From Pseudoflavonifractor sp. Marseille-P3106 (GTDB lineage Bacteria > Bacillota > Clostridia > Oscillospirales > Oscillospiraceae): 64,000 nucleotides of DNA. Position 1 is the stretch's first letter. The number at the start of each line of letters is the position of its first letter. Of this stretch, positions 8,406 through 18,101 are shown piece after piece. Both the position numbers and the translations under genes were made by a program. The stretch covers positions 558,001 through 622,000 of the forward strand of contig LT827126.1 of NCBI GenBank assembly GCA_900169975.1, given 5' to 3'. Under the pieces are notes generated by a model, which saw only the letters and a list, made by a program, of their open reading frames with translations, was not told where the DNA came from and ran no database searches.

Positions 8406-8435
8406 ATTATACGCAGAAAAACACAAACTTGTCAA
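8406..8435 (-). promoter_or_regulatory. Sigma-A-type promoter of sigH
   Basis: Consensus TTGACA, an 18-base spacer and TATAAT on the minus strand, about 17 bases before the sigH start codon. It separates sigH from the glmM operon, which ends at 8475. Confidence 0.8.
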
Positions 8436-8474
8436 GATAATTTTATGCAGTTTATTTCCAGAAGGGAAAAGAAA

Positions 8475-9827
8475 TCAAAGGTTTTTTATGATATTTGCCA
8501 ATTTTTCTGCAAAGGCAATGGCGTTTGTCTCCTCGGTGGCCTCCACCATCACCCGGACGAGAGGCTCGGTACCGGAGGGGCGCACCAGTACACGCCCGTC
8601 CTCCCCCAGCTCCGTCTCCACCTGGGCCACCGCCTCCCGCAGAGACTCGGAGGCCATGATCTCGGTCTTTTTCTCCTTGTTTGACACCGGCACGTTCACC
8701 AGCACCTGGGGATAGCGCACGCACATCCCCGCCAGCTCGGAGGACTTTTTGCCGGACTTGTGAACCACGGCCAGAAGCTGCAGAGCGGTAAGCTCCCCGT
8801 CTCCGGTGGTGGTGTAGCGGCGGAAGATGGTGTGTCCGGACTGCTCGCCCCCCAGGACAAAACCGCCCGCCTCCATCTGCTCCAGCACGTTGCGGTCCCC
8901 CACGTCGGTGCACAGCAGCTTCAATCCCCTGTCCCGGGCGAAGAGCCGCAGGCCCAGATTGCTCATCACGGTGGCCACCAGGGTCTCCCCCGCCAGTTCG
9001 CCCCGCTCCAGCAGGCTGCTGCCGCAGATGGCCAGCACCTGGTCGCCGTCGATGTCGCTGCCGGTGTCGTCCACCGCCAGACAGCGGTCGGCGTCGCCGT
9101 CGAAGGCGATGCCCAGATCGTATCCCCCCGCCTTCACCATGGCGGCCAGGTGGTCGATGTGGGTGGAGCCGCAGTCCCGGTTGATGTTGATGCCGTTTGG
9201 ATCGGCGTTGATGATGTCGGTGTGGAGCTTGGGGAACCGGTCGAAGAGCCGCCCGGCGGTGGCCGAGGCCGCGCCGTTGGCACAGTCCACCAGAATGCGC
9301 ATCCCGGCCAGGTCGGTGTCCACGGTGCTCACCAGGTGATCGATGTAGGCCTCCGCCTCCTGCTGGTCGGCGTAGGTCACTTGCCCGATGTCCGCGCCAG
9401 TGCACAAGGGGGATTTCTGATTGAAGAGAACGATGTCCTCAATGGCGTTCTCCAGCGCATCGGAGAGCTTGAAGCCCTGACCGTTGAAAATCTTGATGCC
9501 GTTGTGCTCAAAGGGGTTGTGGGAAGCGGAAATCACGATGCCCGCGTCCGCCTTGTTGGCCACGGTGAGGAAGGCCACGGCAGGGGTGGGGATGACGCCC
9601 AGGTGGAGCACGTCTGCCCCCGCGGAGCAAAGTCCTGCGATGAGCGCGCCCTCCAGAAGGTCAGAGGAGATGCGGGTATCCTTGCCAATGGTGAACAGGG
9701 GCTTGGTCTTTCCCGTATCCTGCGCCAGGACCTGGGCTGCGGCGCAGCCTACCTCGAAGGCCAGCTCGGCGTTCAGGTTCTCGTTGACGACACCGCGGAT
9801 GCCGTCGGTTCCAAACAGTTTACCCAT
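8475..9827 (-). CDS. glmM: Phosphoglucosamine mutase
   Basis: Converts glucosamine 6-phosphate to glucosamine 1-phosphate for peptidoglycan precursor synthesis. The 450 residues show the four-domain alpha-D-phosphohexomutase layout: phosphoserine loop SASHNP with Ser102 the expected phosphorylated residue, magnesium loop DGDADR (243-248), and the C-terminal phosphate-binding loop RPSGTEPLVRVM. It is the last gene after ruvB, 36 bases behind it. Confidence 0.97.
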   Translation of the reverse strand: MGKLFGTDGIRGVVNENLNAELAFEVGCAAAQVLAQDTGKTKPLFTIGKDTRISSDLLEGALIAGLCSAGADVLHLGVIPTPAVAFLTVANKADAGIVISASHNPFEHNGIKIFNGQGFKLSDALENAIEDIVLFNQKSPLCTGADIGQVTYADQQEAEAYIDHLVSTVDTDLAGMRILVDCANGAASATAGRLFDRFPKLHTDIINADPNGININRDCGSTHIDHLAAMVKAGGYDLGIAFDGDADRCLAVDDTGSDIDGDQVLAICGSSLLERGELAGETLVATVMSNLGLRLFARDRGLKLLCTDVGDRNVLEQMEAGGFVLGGEQSGHTIFRRYTTTGDGELTALQLLAVVHKSGKKSSELAGMCVRYPQVLVNVPVSNKEKKTEIMASESLREAVAQVETELGEDGRVLVRPSGTEPLVRVMVEATEETNAIAFAEKLANIIKNL

Positions 9828-9863
9828 ATTTGAGGTTCCTTTCCGTCAGGTCATATTCTGGTT

Positions 9864-10910
9864 TCAGAGGGTCAGCTGCTCGCCGCCCAGAAAAGCGATG
9901 CCAAGGTGTTCGTAGGCCTTGGGCGTCACGCACCGGCCCCGGGGGGTGCGGGTGAGGAAGCCCAGCTGCATGAGGTACGGCTCATACACATCCTCCAGGG
10001 TGACGGCCTCTTCGTTGATGGTGGCGGCCAGCGTCTCCAGCCCCACCGGGCCGCCCCGGTAATTTTCGATGATGCTGCCCAGCATCCGGCGATCCACCGC
10101 ATCCAGGCCCAGGTGATCCACCTCCAGGGCGGACAGGGCTTCGTCGGCCACGCCCCGGGTGATGACTCCACCGGCCCGGACCTGGGCAAAGTCCCGGACC
10201 CGACGGAGCATCCGGTTGGCGATCCGGGGCGTTCCCCGGCTCCGCCGGGCGATCTCCATGGCGCCGTCCCCTTCGATGGGCACATTCAAAATGGCGGCGG
10301 AGCGGGTAACGATCTTTTGCAGCTCCTCCGGGGTGTAGAGCTCCAGCCGGAGGGTAACGCCGAACCGGTCCCGGAGGGGCGCTGAGAGCTGCCCGGCCCG
10401 GGTTGTGGCTCCGATGAGGGTGAATTTGGGCAGATCCAGCCGGATGGAATTGGCCGACGGGCCCTTGCCGATGATGATGTCGATGGCGTAGTCCTCCATG
10501 GCGGGATAGAGGATCTCCTCCACCTGACGGTTGAGCCGGTGGATCTCATCCACGAAGAGGATGTCGTTCTCGGCCAGGTTGGTCAGCAGGGCCGCCAGAT
10601 CCCCAGGCTTTTCGATGGCGGGGCCGGAGGTGATGCGGATGTTGACCCCCATCTCGTTGGCAATGATGCCGGCCAGCGTGGTCTTGCCCAGCCCCGGGGG
10701 GCCGTGGAGCAGCACGTGGTCCAGCGGCTCATTGCGCATTTTCGCGGCCTGGATAAAGACGTCCAGATTCCCCTTGGCCTTTTCCTGGCCGATGTATTCC
10801 GTGAGTGCCTGGGGCCGCAGAGAGCCCTCGTTTTCGTCGTCCCGGGTCAGCGTGGTGGCCACCAGGGGTTCTTCCGTCTCGAAGCCGCTGTCGGAAAAAT
10901 CGATGCTCAC
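9864..10910 (-). CDS. ruvB: Holliday junction branch-migration DNA helicase RuvB
   Basis: AAA+ motor that, with RuvA, drives branch migration of Holliday junctions. Walker A GPPGLGKT (about 70-77), Walker B FVDEIHRL and sensor GATTRAG are present, followed by the winged-helix DNA-binding domain. The GTG at 10908-10910 overlaps the stop of the preceding gene as GTGA and has GAGG 8 bases upstream; another GTG at 10919 lacks a usable ribosome-binding site. With this start the protein has 348 residues. The genes run ruvC-ruvA-hypothetical-ruvB. Confidence 0.96.
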   Translation of the reverse strand: MSIDFSDSGFETEEPLVATTLTRDDENEGSLRPQALTEYIGQEKAKGNLDVFIQAAKMRNEPLDHVLLHGPPGLGKTTLAGIIANEMGVNIRITSGPAIEKPGDLAALLTNLAENDILFVDEIHRLNRQVEEILYPAMEDYAIDIIIGKGPSANSIRLDLPKFTLIGATTRAGQLSAPLRDRFGVTLRLELYTPEELQKIVTRSAAILNVPIEGDGAMEIARRSRGTPRIANRMLRRVRDFAQVRAGGVITRGVADEALSALEVDHLGLDAVDRRMLGSIIENYRGGPVGLETLAATINEEAVTLEDVYEPYLMQLGFLTRTPRGRCVTPKAYEHLGIAFLGGEQLTL

Positions 10911-11263
10911 CCGTCCCACCTCGTTTCTGTCTGATACGCCTGGACAAGTTCCACCAAGGTGTCCAGAAAAGTCTCTTCTCCAAAGGTGTTCATCTTAAGA
11001 AAGATTGCCTGACTGCCCCCCGAGGTAATGCCTGAAAGGAACAGCTCCTCCCCCTCCCCCATCAGCGTCATGGAAAGGCTTACCCGGTTGCCGCCCAGGA
11101 AGCTGTATCGCTCATAGACCCGGACGGCACAGCGAAAATTCCCGGATTCATAGTCGCTGCCGTCCTCATAGGAGGCCGACATGCTCCCCGCCAGGATCCC
11201 CTGCTCCAATCGGTCCAAAACCGCATCAAAATCGCCGTGCAGGCGGCTTTCGTACTTTGCCAT
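10907..11263 (-). CDS. Uncharacterised 118-residue protein between ruvA and ruvB
   Basis: I do not recognise the family. It is a small soluble protein with no signal peptide or membrane segment, rich in acidic and aromatic residues, with alternating strands in the middle ([14 protein letters not shown]) suggesting a compact alpha/beta fold. It overlaps ruvA by one base (TAATG) and ruvB by four (GTGA), so it is translationally coupled to both. That tight placement says it is a real gene. A role in Holliday junction processing is possible but unsupported by any motif. Confidence 0.75.
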   Translation of the reverse strand: MAKYESRLHGDFDAVLDRLEQGILAGSMSASYEDGSDYESGNFRCAVRVYERYSFLGGNRVSLSMTLMGEGEELFLSGITSGGSQAIFLKMNTFGEETFLDTLVELVQAYQTETRWDG

Positions 11264-11868
11264 TATTTCACCATCTTTTTCAGGGCCTGCTTGATGACCT
11301 GTTCCAGGGTGAGGCTGTCCAGATCGATCCCCTTGAGGGCCGCGGCGGTCTCGCTCTGGCTGTACCCCAGCACCGCCAGGGCCGCCGCGGCCTCGCTGGA
11401 CTTGTTCTCCGGGATGACGGTCACGCCGGCGCCGCCGTAAGCCTCCCCCGCCATGCCGCTCAGCTGGCCCTTGGCCAGCTTGTCCTTGAGCTCCAGAATG
11501 ATCCGCTGGGCGATCTTCTTGCCGATGCCGGGGGCCACGGTGAGGGTCTTTTCATCCCCCGTGATGATGGCCAGTGCCAGCTGATCCGCTGTGGACGACG
11601 ACAGGATGGACAGCGCCGCCTTGGGCCCCACGCCGGACACCCCGATGAGCATTTTAAAGCAGCCAAGCTCGGACTCCGTGGCAAAGCCGTAGAGCTCCAT
11701 GGCGTCCTCCCGGACGTTCAGATAGGTGTAAAGCTTCGCCGCCTTCCCCCGCTCGAGAGCGGCCAGAGTGACGGAAGTCGTCCGGCAGGCGTAGCCCACC
11801 CCGCCGCAGTCAATGACGGCCAGATAGGGGGCCGTGTGGGCCACCGTGCCGCTGACGTAATAATACAT
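11263..11868 (-). CDS. ruvA: Holliday junction DNA helicase subunit RuvA
   Basis: Tetrameric junction-binding subunit that loads RuvB. The 201 residues contain the N-terminal OB fold (MYYYVSGTVAH onward), two helix-hairpin-helix motifs around GVSGVGPKAAL and APGIGKKIAQR, and the C-terminal three-helix domain that contacts RuvB. It follows ruvC by 10 bases with GGAGAGAG before the ATG. Confidence 0.97.
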   Translation of the reverse strand: MYYYVSGTVAHTAPYLAVIDCGGVGYACRTTSVTLAALERGKAAKLYTYLNVREDAMELYGFATESELGCFKMLIGVSGVGPKAALSILSSSTADQLALAIITGDEKTLTVAPGIGKKIAQRIILELKDKLAKGQLSGMAGEAYGGAGVTVIPENKSSEAAAALAVLGYSQSETAAALKGIDLDSLTLEQVIKQALKKMVK

Positions 11869-11878
11869 ATTCTCTCTC

Positions 11879-12412
11879 CTATTCCTTTCGCACCGCGTAT
11901 CGCCCGCAGCCCGGCCGCGCCGCGTCGGGGCTCTGGAGCCGGGAGGTGTTGGAGCGGGCGTGGCACAGGGCGATGGCCACCGCGTCGGCGGCGTCGTCCG
12001 GCTTGGGGACGGCCTTCAGGCGCAGCAGGCGTTTTGTCATGTCCATGACCTGCCGCTTCTCCGCCTTCCCGTACCCCACCACCGCCAGCTTTACCTCGGA
12101 GGGGCTGTACTCAAAGATGGGCACCCCCGCCCGCTCGGCGGCGGCAAGGATCACGCCCCGGGCCTGAGCCACGCCGATTCCGGTGGTGATGTTGTTATTA
12201 AAAAAGAGTTCCTCCACCGCCATGGCGTCCGGCCGGAAGGTCTCCAGTAGCTGGGCCATATCGTTCTCGATCTGGAGGAGCCGCGCGGGCAGCGGCTGGC
12301 CCGCCGGGGTGGTGATGGCACCGCAGGACAGCAGCCTCTGCTGTCCAGGTTCAGAGCGGAGCACGCCGAAGCCCACGATGGCAAAACCGGGGTCGATCCC
12401 CAGAATAATCAC
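11879..12412 (-). CDS. ruvC: Crossover junction endodeoxyribonuclease RuvC
   Basis: Resolves Holliday junctions by paired nicking. RNase H-like fold: first catalytic Asp in LGIDPG at the N-terminus, the acidic VEELFFNNN segment, and a C-terminal DDAADAVAIALCHA. From the GTG at 12410-12412 the protein has 177 residues, the usual length, starting VIILGIDPG. An in-frame ATG at 12454 has a good GGAGG upstream and would add 14 residues. I prefer the GTG because a promoter-like TTGCGC-N17-TAAAAT overlaps the longer start, but both are open. Confidence 0.92.
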   Translation of the reverse strand: MIILGIDPGFAIVGFGVLRSEPGQQRLLSCGAITTPAGQPLPARLLQIENDMAQLLETFRPDAMAVEELFFNNNITTGIGVAQARGVILAAAERAGVPIFEYSPSEVKLAVVGYGKAEKRQVMDMTKRLLRLKAVPKPDDAADAVAIALCHARSNTSRLQSPDAARPGCGRYAVRKE

Positions 12413-12444
12413 GTGCCTTCTCCCCTTTAGCCACAGATAAATAT

Positions 12445-12473
12445 ATTTTATCATTTCTTTCCTCCGGGCGCAA
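12445..12473 (-). promoter_or_regulatory. Possible promoter of the ruvC-ruvA-ruvB-glmM operon
   Basis: TTGCGC, 17 bases, TAAAAT on the minus strand. It lies between the arcC terminator and the GTG start of ruvC. The GGAGG inside its spacer could instead be the ribosome-binding site of a longer RuvC, so the two readings compete. Confidence 0.4.
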
Positions 12474-12488
12474 CCCAAAGGTTGGACA

Positions 12489-12532
12489 AACACCCCCCGA
12501 CACAGGCTTCTCTTCCTGTGTCGGGGGGTGTT
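12489..12532 (-). terminator. Intrinsic terminator of the agmatine operon
   Basis: An 18-bp perfect stem (CACCCCCCGACACAGG and its complement) with an 8-base loop, 12 bases after the carbamate kinase stop. The T run behind it is short (GTGTTTG). Confidence 0.8.
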
Positions 12533-12544
12533 GAACAGATTTGA

Positions 12545-13483
12545 TCAGGCGTGGATCATGGTGCCGCTCTCCCCCTTCATGGCGAGGGGAGCCTTTTCCA
12601 GCGAGGCGATGACTGCCCGCCGTCCCGGGCCGGACTGGGCGAAGGAGATGGCGGCCTGCACCTTGGGCAGCATGGAGCCGGGGGCAAAGTGGCCCTCGTC
12701 GCAGTAGCGCTTGGCCTCCTCCACCGTCAGCTCGGCCAGATCCTCCTGCTGGGGCGTGCCGTAGCGGATGGCCACCCGGTCCACGGCGGTGAGGATGAAG
12801 AGATAGTCCGCGCCCACCAGCTCGGCCAGCTTGGCCGAGGCGAAATCCTTATCAATGACAGCGGGGACGGTCACATAGTCCCCGTTGCCCTTCTTCACCA
12901 CCGGCACACCGCCGCCGCCGCAGGCAATGACAATAAACTCATGGTCCAGCAGATTCAGGATGGACTCCTTCTCCACGATGTCCACCGGCTTGGGCGAAGC
13001 CACCATCTGCCGCCAGCCCCGCCCGGCGTCCTCGGCGTAGACTGCACTGGGATCTGCCTTCATCCGAGCCCGGGCGGTCTGCTCGTCGTAGAATGCGCCG
13101 ATGGGCTTGGTGGGCTTCTGGAAAGCGGGATCCTTCTCATCCACCACCACCTGCGTCACCACCGTGGCGGCGTACCATGGCATGCCCTCTTTCCGCACTT
13201 CCCGCAAAATGGCGTTTTGCAGGTGGGCGCCGATATAACCCTGGCTCATGGCGGTGCACTCGGGCAGTGCCATGGAGGCCACCTTGTCCCCGGCGGCCGA
13301 GGCGCTGTCAAAGGCCAGTTTGATCATCCCCACCTGGGGGCCGTTTCCGTGGCTGACGATGATCTCATGACCCTGCTTGATGAGTCCCACCAGGGAGGGA
13401 GCCGCCTCGCTCAGCCGTTCCATCTGCTCAGCCGGGGTATTTCCCAAGGCGTTTCCGCCAAGGGCGATCACGATTCTTGACAT
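12545..13483 (-). CDS. arcC: Carbamate kinase
   Basis: Transfers phosphate from carbamoyl phosphate to ADP, giving ATP, CO2 and ammonia. The 312 residues of the amino-acid-kinase fold show the N-terminal ALGGNAL, SHGNGPQVG and CGGGGVPV motifs of this enzyme. As the last gene of the agmatine operon (in agmatine nomenclature aguC) it harvests ATP from the carbamoyl phosphate made by AguB. It follows aguA by 16 bases and ends in a strong stem. Confidence 0.95.
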   Translation of the reverse strand: MSRIVIALGGNALGNTPAEQMERLSEAAPSLVGLIKQGHEIIVSHGNGPQVGMIKLAFDSASAAGDKVASMALPECTAMSQGYIGAHLQNAILREVRKEGMPWYAATVVTQVVVDEKDPAFQKPTKPIGAFYDEQTARARMKADPSAVYAEDAGRGWRQMVASPKPVDIVEKESILNLLDHEFIVIACGGGGVPVVKKGNGDYVTVPAVIDKDFASAKLAELVGADYLFILTAVDRVAIRYGTPQQEDLAELTVEEAKRYCDEGHFAPGSMLPKVQAAISFAQSGPGRRAVIASLEKAPLAMKGESGTMIHA

Positions 13484-13499
13484 CTTCCCACCCCCTGCT

Positions 13500-14603
13500 T
13501 CAGCGCTTGGGGTCAGGCTGCTGCTGGGTGATGCAGTGGATGTTGCCGCCTCCGAAGGCCACCTCTTTGGTCATCACTCCCACCACCTTCCGGTCTGGGA
13601 ACATCTCCTGAACCTGCTGGACGGCCAGAGCATCGTTGGCGTCGCCGTACTGTGGAAGAATGATGGCGCCGTTGATGATGAGGAAGTTCATATAGGAGGC
13701 AATGCTGATCTCCCCGTTCTCCCGGGGGATGGTGCCCTCCACAGCGTCGATGGTCTCCGCCCCTTCCAGCAGGCAGGGCTTTTCCGTCAGGCAGAGCTTG
13801 TGGATCTTCAGCTTCCGGCCCTTGGCATCGGTGGCCTCGGAGAGGGTCTTGTAGGCCTCCTGTGCCTCCCGATAGAATGGGTTCGACGGGTCCTCCGTCC
13901 AGATGCAGGCCACCTCGCCGGGGGCCACAAAGCAGGCCACGTCGTCGATGTGGCCGTTGGTCTCGTCGGGGTCGATGCCGTCCTTGATCCAGATGACCTT
14001 CTCGCAGTTGAGGTAGTCACAGAGCATCTGCTCGATCTCCGTCTTGCTCATGTGGGGGTTTCTGCCCTCGGAGAGCAGACACATCTCGGTGGTCATCACC
14101 GTACCCTCGCCATCCACATGGATGGAGCCGCCCTCCAGCACAAAGCCCTCGGTGCGGTAGGAGTCCACCCCCTCGATCTCGCAGACCTTCCGGGCGATCT
14201 GGTCGTCATTGGCCCAAGGGAAATAGAGTCCGTCCACCAGGCCGCCCCAGGCGTTGAATTCCCAGTCCACCGCCCGCAGGCCGCCCTTGTCGTTAATGAG
14301 GAAAGTGGGACCGCAGTCCCGGACCCAGGCGTCGTCATTCACCATCTCGATCACCCGAATTTTTTCGGGCAGGCGGGCCCGGGCGTTCTGGTACTGGGCG
14401 GGCGAGACCAGCACCGTCATGTCCTCAAACTCCGCGATGGCCTTGGCCACCTCGGCAAAGACCGCCTGAGCAGGCTTCGCGCCTCCCCGCCAGTTGTCGT
14501 TGCGCTCGGGCCAGATCATCCATGCGCCGGTCTGCTTCTCATACTCTGCCGGCATCCGGTAGCCGTCCTGCTTGGGCGTAGTGCCAATGATACGTTTTGC
14601 CAT
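13500..14603 (-). CDS. aguA: Agmatine deiminase
   Basis: Hydrolyses agmatine to N-carbamoylputrescine and ammonia. It has the guanidino-group-modifying enzyme fold, and the catalytic cysteine Cys357 in GGGNIHCITQQQP lies 10 residues from the end, the usual spot. DDAWVRDCGPTF near residue 90 carries active-site acids. The start is the ATG at 14601-14603 with AGGAGG upstream, giving 367 residues; the frame stays open further upstream but that part overlaps the transporter gene and has no family character. Confidence 0.95.
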   Translation of the reverse strand: MAKRIIGTTPKQDGYRMPAEYEKQTGAWMIWPERNDNWRGGAKPAQAVFAEVAKAIAEFEDMTVLVSPAQYQNARARLPEKIRVIEMVNDDAWVRDCGPTFLINDKGGLRAVDWEFNAWGGLVDGLYFPWANDDQIARKVCEIEGVDSYRTEGFVLEGGSIHVDGEGTVMTTEMCLLSEGRNPHMSKTEIEQMLCDYLNCEKVIWIKDGIDPDETNGHIDDVACFVAPGEVACIWTEDPSNPFYREAQEAYKTLSEATDAKGRKLKIHKLCLTEKPCLLEGAETIDAVEGTIPRENGEISIASYMNFLIINGAIILPQYGDANDALAVQQVQEMFPDRKVVGVMTKEVAFGGGNIHCITQQQPDPKR

Positions 14604-14623
14604 AATCAAACCTCCTGAAATGG

Positions 14624-15997
14624 TTAATTTGCGTGTTTCTTTCCGCCCCGCAGGGCGATCAAAATCTCTCCCAGCGCCAGGAAAATGAGGGAGCCGATGA
14701 GGATGGGGGCCTTCTCCGACACCTCTTCCGCCGTCAGGGGCACGCCGGTGAACAGGATCGAAATGACAATGAGCACCATGGGCACCCATGCCAGCACCGC
14801 CAGCCAGCCGCCCCCGCCGGGGACCCGGAAGGGCCGGGGTGTATCCGGGTCAATCTTTCTCAGCCGCAGGAAGGCCGGAAACACTGGCAGATAGCTCAGC
14901 AGGAACATGACCAGATTGAGGGCAAAGAAGCTCCAGAAGAGTGAGGAATCCGGGAAAAACAGGTCCATGAAAACGCCCAGCAGGCACACCAGAGAGGCCA
15001 CGATGCCGCTCATGACCGCAGATCCGACGGGCATGTCGTTTTTGGACCAGCGCCGGGTAAAAACCCGGGGCATGTCCCCGTTGTCGGCGGCATAGGCAGC
15101 TGTGGAGTTGACGCCCATGGACCAGGAGATCATGTTGCCGAACAGGGTGACAAGGAAGAGCAGGGCCACGCCGCCGATGAGCAGGCCGCCCGTCTGCCCG
15201 CTGATGAGAGCCACGGCGTCAATGAGCCCGGAGTCGCTGCTGATCTCGGCGGTGGGGATGGCCGCTCCAATGCCGAAGCCGGAGAACAGATAGATGGCGG
15301 CAATGACAATTCCGCCCGCCACAATGGCCTGGGGAATCTGCTTTTTGGGATCGCTCATACTGTCGGAGTAGGTGCACACGATCTCAAAGCCCAGGAAGTT
15401 GAAGATGATGACCGAGATAAAAGAGAGACTTCTCAGGTCAAAGGAGGGCAGGAACGTGCGGGGAGCCATGTTGTTGACAAAGCCGTTGCGGATGACGTAC
15501 CACACGCCCATCACACCCACCAGAATGGCCAAAAACACCTTGATGACGGCGGCGATATTGAGGATCATGATGTTGTCGCACACCGGGTAGCAGGCGATGA
15601 GAGTCACCAGCCACACAAAGGCCAGCTCAATGACAATGGCAGCGAAGGGTCCCATCTCCCAGCCGGTGATGAGAGTGATGAGTCCGGGGCACATCACCGC
15701 CAGAGAGGCCATCCACAGGGGGAAGTTGACCCAGTAGTACCAGGAGGCGCGGGCGCCCCACTTGGTGCCGGGAAACGCCTTGTTGATCCAGTCGTAGAGC
15801 CCGCCGTCCCCCTGATAGGTGGTGCCCAGCTCGGAGGCGATGAGGCCGTATGGCACCAGGAAGGCGATCATCATAAAGATCCACCAGAAATACTGGCTGT
15901 TGCCCAGGGCGGCCACCGGGGCGGCGGCCTCGGCCACAAAGACCACGCAGATGACCGACAGGATCACGTCGGTCAGGCGGAATTTTTTCTTGTCCAT
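14624..15997 (-). CDS. aguD: Agmatine:putrescine antiporter, APC family
   Basis: A 457-residue polytopic protein with about twelve hydrophobic segments of the amino acid-polyamine-organocation family (glutamate:GABA antiporter branch). The N-terminal VFVAEAAAPVAALGNSQYFW fits AguD-type exchangers, and its place between aguB and aguA gives the substrate: it should bring in agmatine and export putrescine. Substrate assignment is from context. The gap to aguA is 20 bases. Confidence 0.85.
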   Translation of the reverse strand: MDKKKFRLTDVILSVICVVFVAEAAAPVAALGNSQYFWWIFMMIAFLVPYGLIASELGTTYQGDGGLYDWINKAFPGTKWGARASWYYWVNFPLWMASLAVMCPGLITLITGWEMGPFAAIVIELAFVWLVTLIACYPVCDNIMILNIAAVIKVFLAILVGVMGVWYVIRNGFVNNMAPRTFLPSFDLRSLSFISVIIFNFLGFEIVCTYSDSMSDPKKQIPQAIVAGGIVIAAIYLFSGFGIGAAIPTAEISSDSGLIDAVALISGQTGGLLIGGVALLFLVTLFGNMISWSMGVNSTAAYAADNGDMPRVFTRRWSKNDMPVGSAVMSGIVASLVCLLGVFMDLFFPDSSLFWSFFALNLVMFLLSYLPVFPAFLRLRKIDPDTPRPFRVPGGGGWLAVLAWVPMVLIVISILFTGVPLTAEEVSEKAPILIGSLIFLALGEILIALRGGKKHAN

Positions 15998-16065
15998 TTT
16001 GTCAGCTCTTTTCTATGCCGCCCCGCACCCTTCCGGCTGCGGGGCCCGGCATCTAAAATCTAGAC

Positions 16066-17082
16066 TCAGCGGCAGTAAATACGCTCGGCCAGGAAGGCAT
16101 CCAGCTCTTCCTTGGCCGCGGCGATCTGAAGCTCGCTGTACCCCTTACGGCAGCGGGTGAAATAGACCAGCAGGCCGCGCATGGCGGTCAGGCGGTTGCC
16201 GGCTTCCTCCCAGCACAGGGAGGAAGCGGAGTCGGCCACCTCGTCGGTGACGTCCTCACCCCGGGTGGCGGGGAGGCAGTGCATGAATTTGCAGCCAATG
16301 TTGCCCAGCTGCATCAGGTCCCGGTTGACCTGATAGTCGTGGAACACCCGTACACGCTCCTCCTTGGGGGTCTCATTTTCGTAGAGGCCGTACCAGACGT
16401 CGGTGTAGATGAAGTCGGCGCCCCGGACGCTGGAGCGGTCGTCGGTGACCTCCCAGGTGCCGCCGGAGAGCTTGCAGTTTGCCTCCAGAATGGCCTTGTG
16501 CTCCTCATTGAGCTGATTGCTCTTAGGGCCGTAGTGGACGAAGTGCATCCCCAGCTTGGTGGTGATAAAGCCCAGAGAGGCGCACACCTGGGTGCCGTCG
16601 CCCACGAACACGACCTTGCACTCCTCGGGCTTCTTGCCCCGGGGCAGGTTTTCAAAGATGGTGCACATGTCGCCGATCTCCTGGGTGGGGTGGTTGTAGT
16701 CGGACATGCCGTTGAGAACAGGGACAGAGCAGGCGTTGGCCAGCTCCACAATGGTCTTGTGGTCGATGACGCGGGCCATCACCACATCCACCAGGTGGGA
16801 GAGCACCTTGCCCGTGTCTCCGATTGTCTCGTGGCCGCCCAGCTGGATCATGCCCGGTCCCAGATACTGGGCGTGGCCGCCCAACTGGCTCATGGCCGTC
16901 TCAAAGGATACACGGGTACGGGTGGAGGACTGCTGAAAGATCATAGCCAGGTTCATATCCTTCATGAGGGGAGGATAATAGCCCGCCTTGATGGCCTTCT
17001 TGATCTCCAGAGACAGGCCGATCATGTCCAGCAGCTCTTCCCGGGTGAAATCGTTGGTATCGATAAAGTCCTTTTTATACAT
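16066..17082 (-). CDS. aguB: Putrescine carbamoyltransferase
   Basis: Phosphorolyses N-carbamoylputrescine into putrescine and carbamoyl phosphate. The carbamoyl-phosphate loop SSTRTR is at 52-57, HPTQ at 131-134, and [15 protein letters not shown] near residue 268. The [12 protein letters not shown] stretch and long C-terminal helix fit putrescine rather than ornithine carbamoyltransferases, and the neighbouring aguD, aguA and arcC confirm it. It is first in the operon, with GGAGG before the ATG, divergent from pyrB. I could not pick out a clear promoter on this strand in the shared 106-base gap. Confidence 0.93.
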   Translation of the reverse strand: MYKKDFIDTNDFTREELLDMIGLSLEIKKAIKAGYYPPLMKDMNLAMIFQQSSTRTRVSFETAMSQLGGHAQYLGPGMIQLGGHETIGDTGKVLSHLVDVVMARVIDHKTIVELANACSVPVLNGMSDYNHPTQEIGDMCTIFENLPRGKKPEECKVVFVGDGTQVCASLGFITTKLGMHFVHYGPKSNQLNEEHKAILEANCKLSGGTWEVTDDRSSVRGADFIYTDVWYGLYENETPKEERVRVFHDYQVNRDLMQLGNIGCKFMHCLPATRGEDVTDEVADSASSLCWEEAGNRLTAMRGLLVYFTRCRKGYSELQIAAAKEELDAFLAERIYCR

Positions 17083-17127
17083 GTGATTTCCTCCAAAAAA
17101 TTACTTGTAAATAGAAAATTTTTCTTC

Positions 17128-17156
17128 TTGCTTTTTCTTCCTGCCTTGTGTATCCT
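17128..17156 (+). promoter_or_regulatory. Promoter of pyrB-pyrI
   Basis: TTGCTT, a 17-base spacer and TATCCT. Transcription would start near 17163, leaving a leader of about 25 bases, too short for a PyrR-type or T-box attenuator. Control of this operon must work at the promoter or through the allosteric PyrI subunit. Confidence 0.55.
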
Positions 17157-17188
17157 ATTACGGAATACAAACGAACGGAGGAATGAGC

Positions 17189-18100
17189 GTGCGACATTTG
17201 ATCAGTCCCATGGACCTTTCGGTGGAAGAGACCGACCGGCTCCTGGCGTTGGCAGACCGCATCATAGACGATCCCAAGGCGTTTTCCCATAAGTGTGACG
17301 GAAAGAAGATCGCAACCTTATTTTTTGAACCCAGTACCCGCACCCGTTTGAGTTTTGAGGCAGCAATGCTGGAACTCGGGGGCGGCGTATTGGGTTTTTC
17401 TTCGGCCGATTCCTCTTCGGCCTCCAAAGGTGAGACGGTGGCGGACACCGCCCGGGTGGTCTCCTGCTATGCCGACATCATCGCCATGCGCCATCCCAAG
17501 GAGGGCGCCGCCACGGTGGCGGCCGCCAAGGCCACGGTCCCAGTTATCAACGCCGGCGACGGCGGACATCACCACCCCACCCAGACCCTCACCGATCTAT
17601 TGACCATCCACCGGCTGAAGGGCCGCCTGGATCACATGACGGTGGGTCTGTGCGGCGATCTGAAGTTCGGACGCACCGTCCATTCCCTCATCAAGGCCAT
17701 GTGCCGCTATACCGGCGTCCGCTTCCTGCTGGTGAGCCCCCCGGAGCTCCGGGTGCCCGACTACATCCGGGACGACCTTGTCGCCGGCGGTTTCGACTTC
17801 CAGGAGGTGGAGCGTCTGGAGGAGGCCATCGGAGAGATGGATGTGCTCTACATGACTCGGGTGCAGCGGGAGCGGTTCTTCAACGAGGAGGATTACATCC
17901 GCCTGCGGGACAGCTACATCCTCAACAACGGGAAGATGGCGCTGGCCAAAGAGGACATGATCGTCCTCCACCCCCTCCCCCGGGTCAACGAGATCGCCCC
18001 CGAGGTGGACGACGATCCCCGGGCCCGGTATTTCCAGCAGGTGCTGTTCGGCAAATACGTCCGCATGGCCCTCATTCTGACCCTTTTGGAGGTGGAATAA
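17189..18100 (+). CDS. pyrB: Aspartate carbamoyltransferase catalytic subunit
   Basis: Condenses carbamoyl phosphate with aspartate in the first committed step of pyrimidine synthesis. The protein (303 residues) has [11 protein letters not shown] near residue 47, the [12 protein letters not shown] stretch and the HPLPRVNEI loop. The GTG at 17189 lies 7 bases after GGAGG; an in-frame ATG at 17183 is only 1 base from it and so is less likely. pyrI follows after one base, giving an ATCase holoenzyme of the PyrB-PyrI type. It is divergent from the agmatine operon, which yields the same intermediate, carbamoyl phosphate. Confidence 0.95.
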   Translation: MRHLISPMDLSVEETDRLLALADRIIDDPKAFSHKCDGKKIATLFFEPSTRTRLSFEAAMLELGGGVLGFSSADSSSASKGETVADTARVVSCYADIIAMRHPKEGAATVAAAKATVPVINAGDGGHHHPTQTLTDLLTIHRLKGRLDHMTVGLCGDLKFGRTVHSLIKAMCRYTGVRFLLVSPPELRVPDYIRDDLVAGGFDFQEVERLEEAIGEMDVLYMTRVQRERFFNEEDYIRLRDSYILNNGKMALAKEDMIVLHPLPRVNEIAPEVDDDPRARYFQQVLFGKYVRMALILTLLEVE

Positions 18101-18101
18101 G

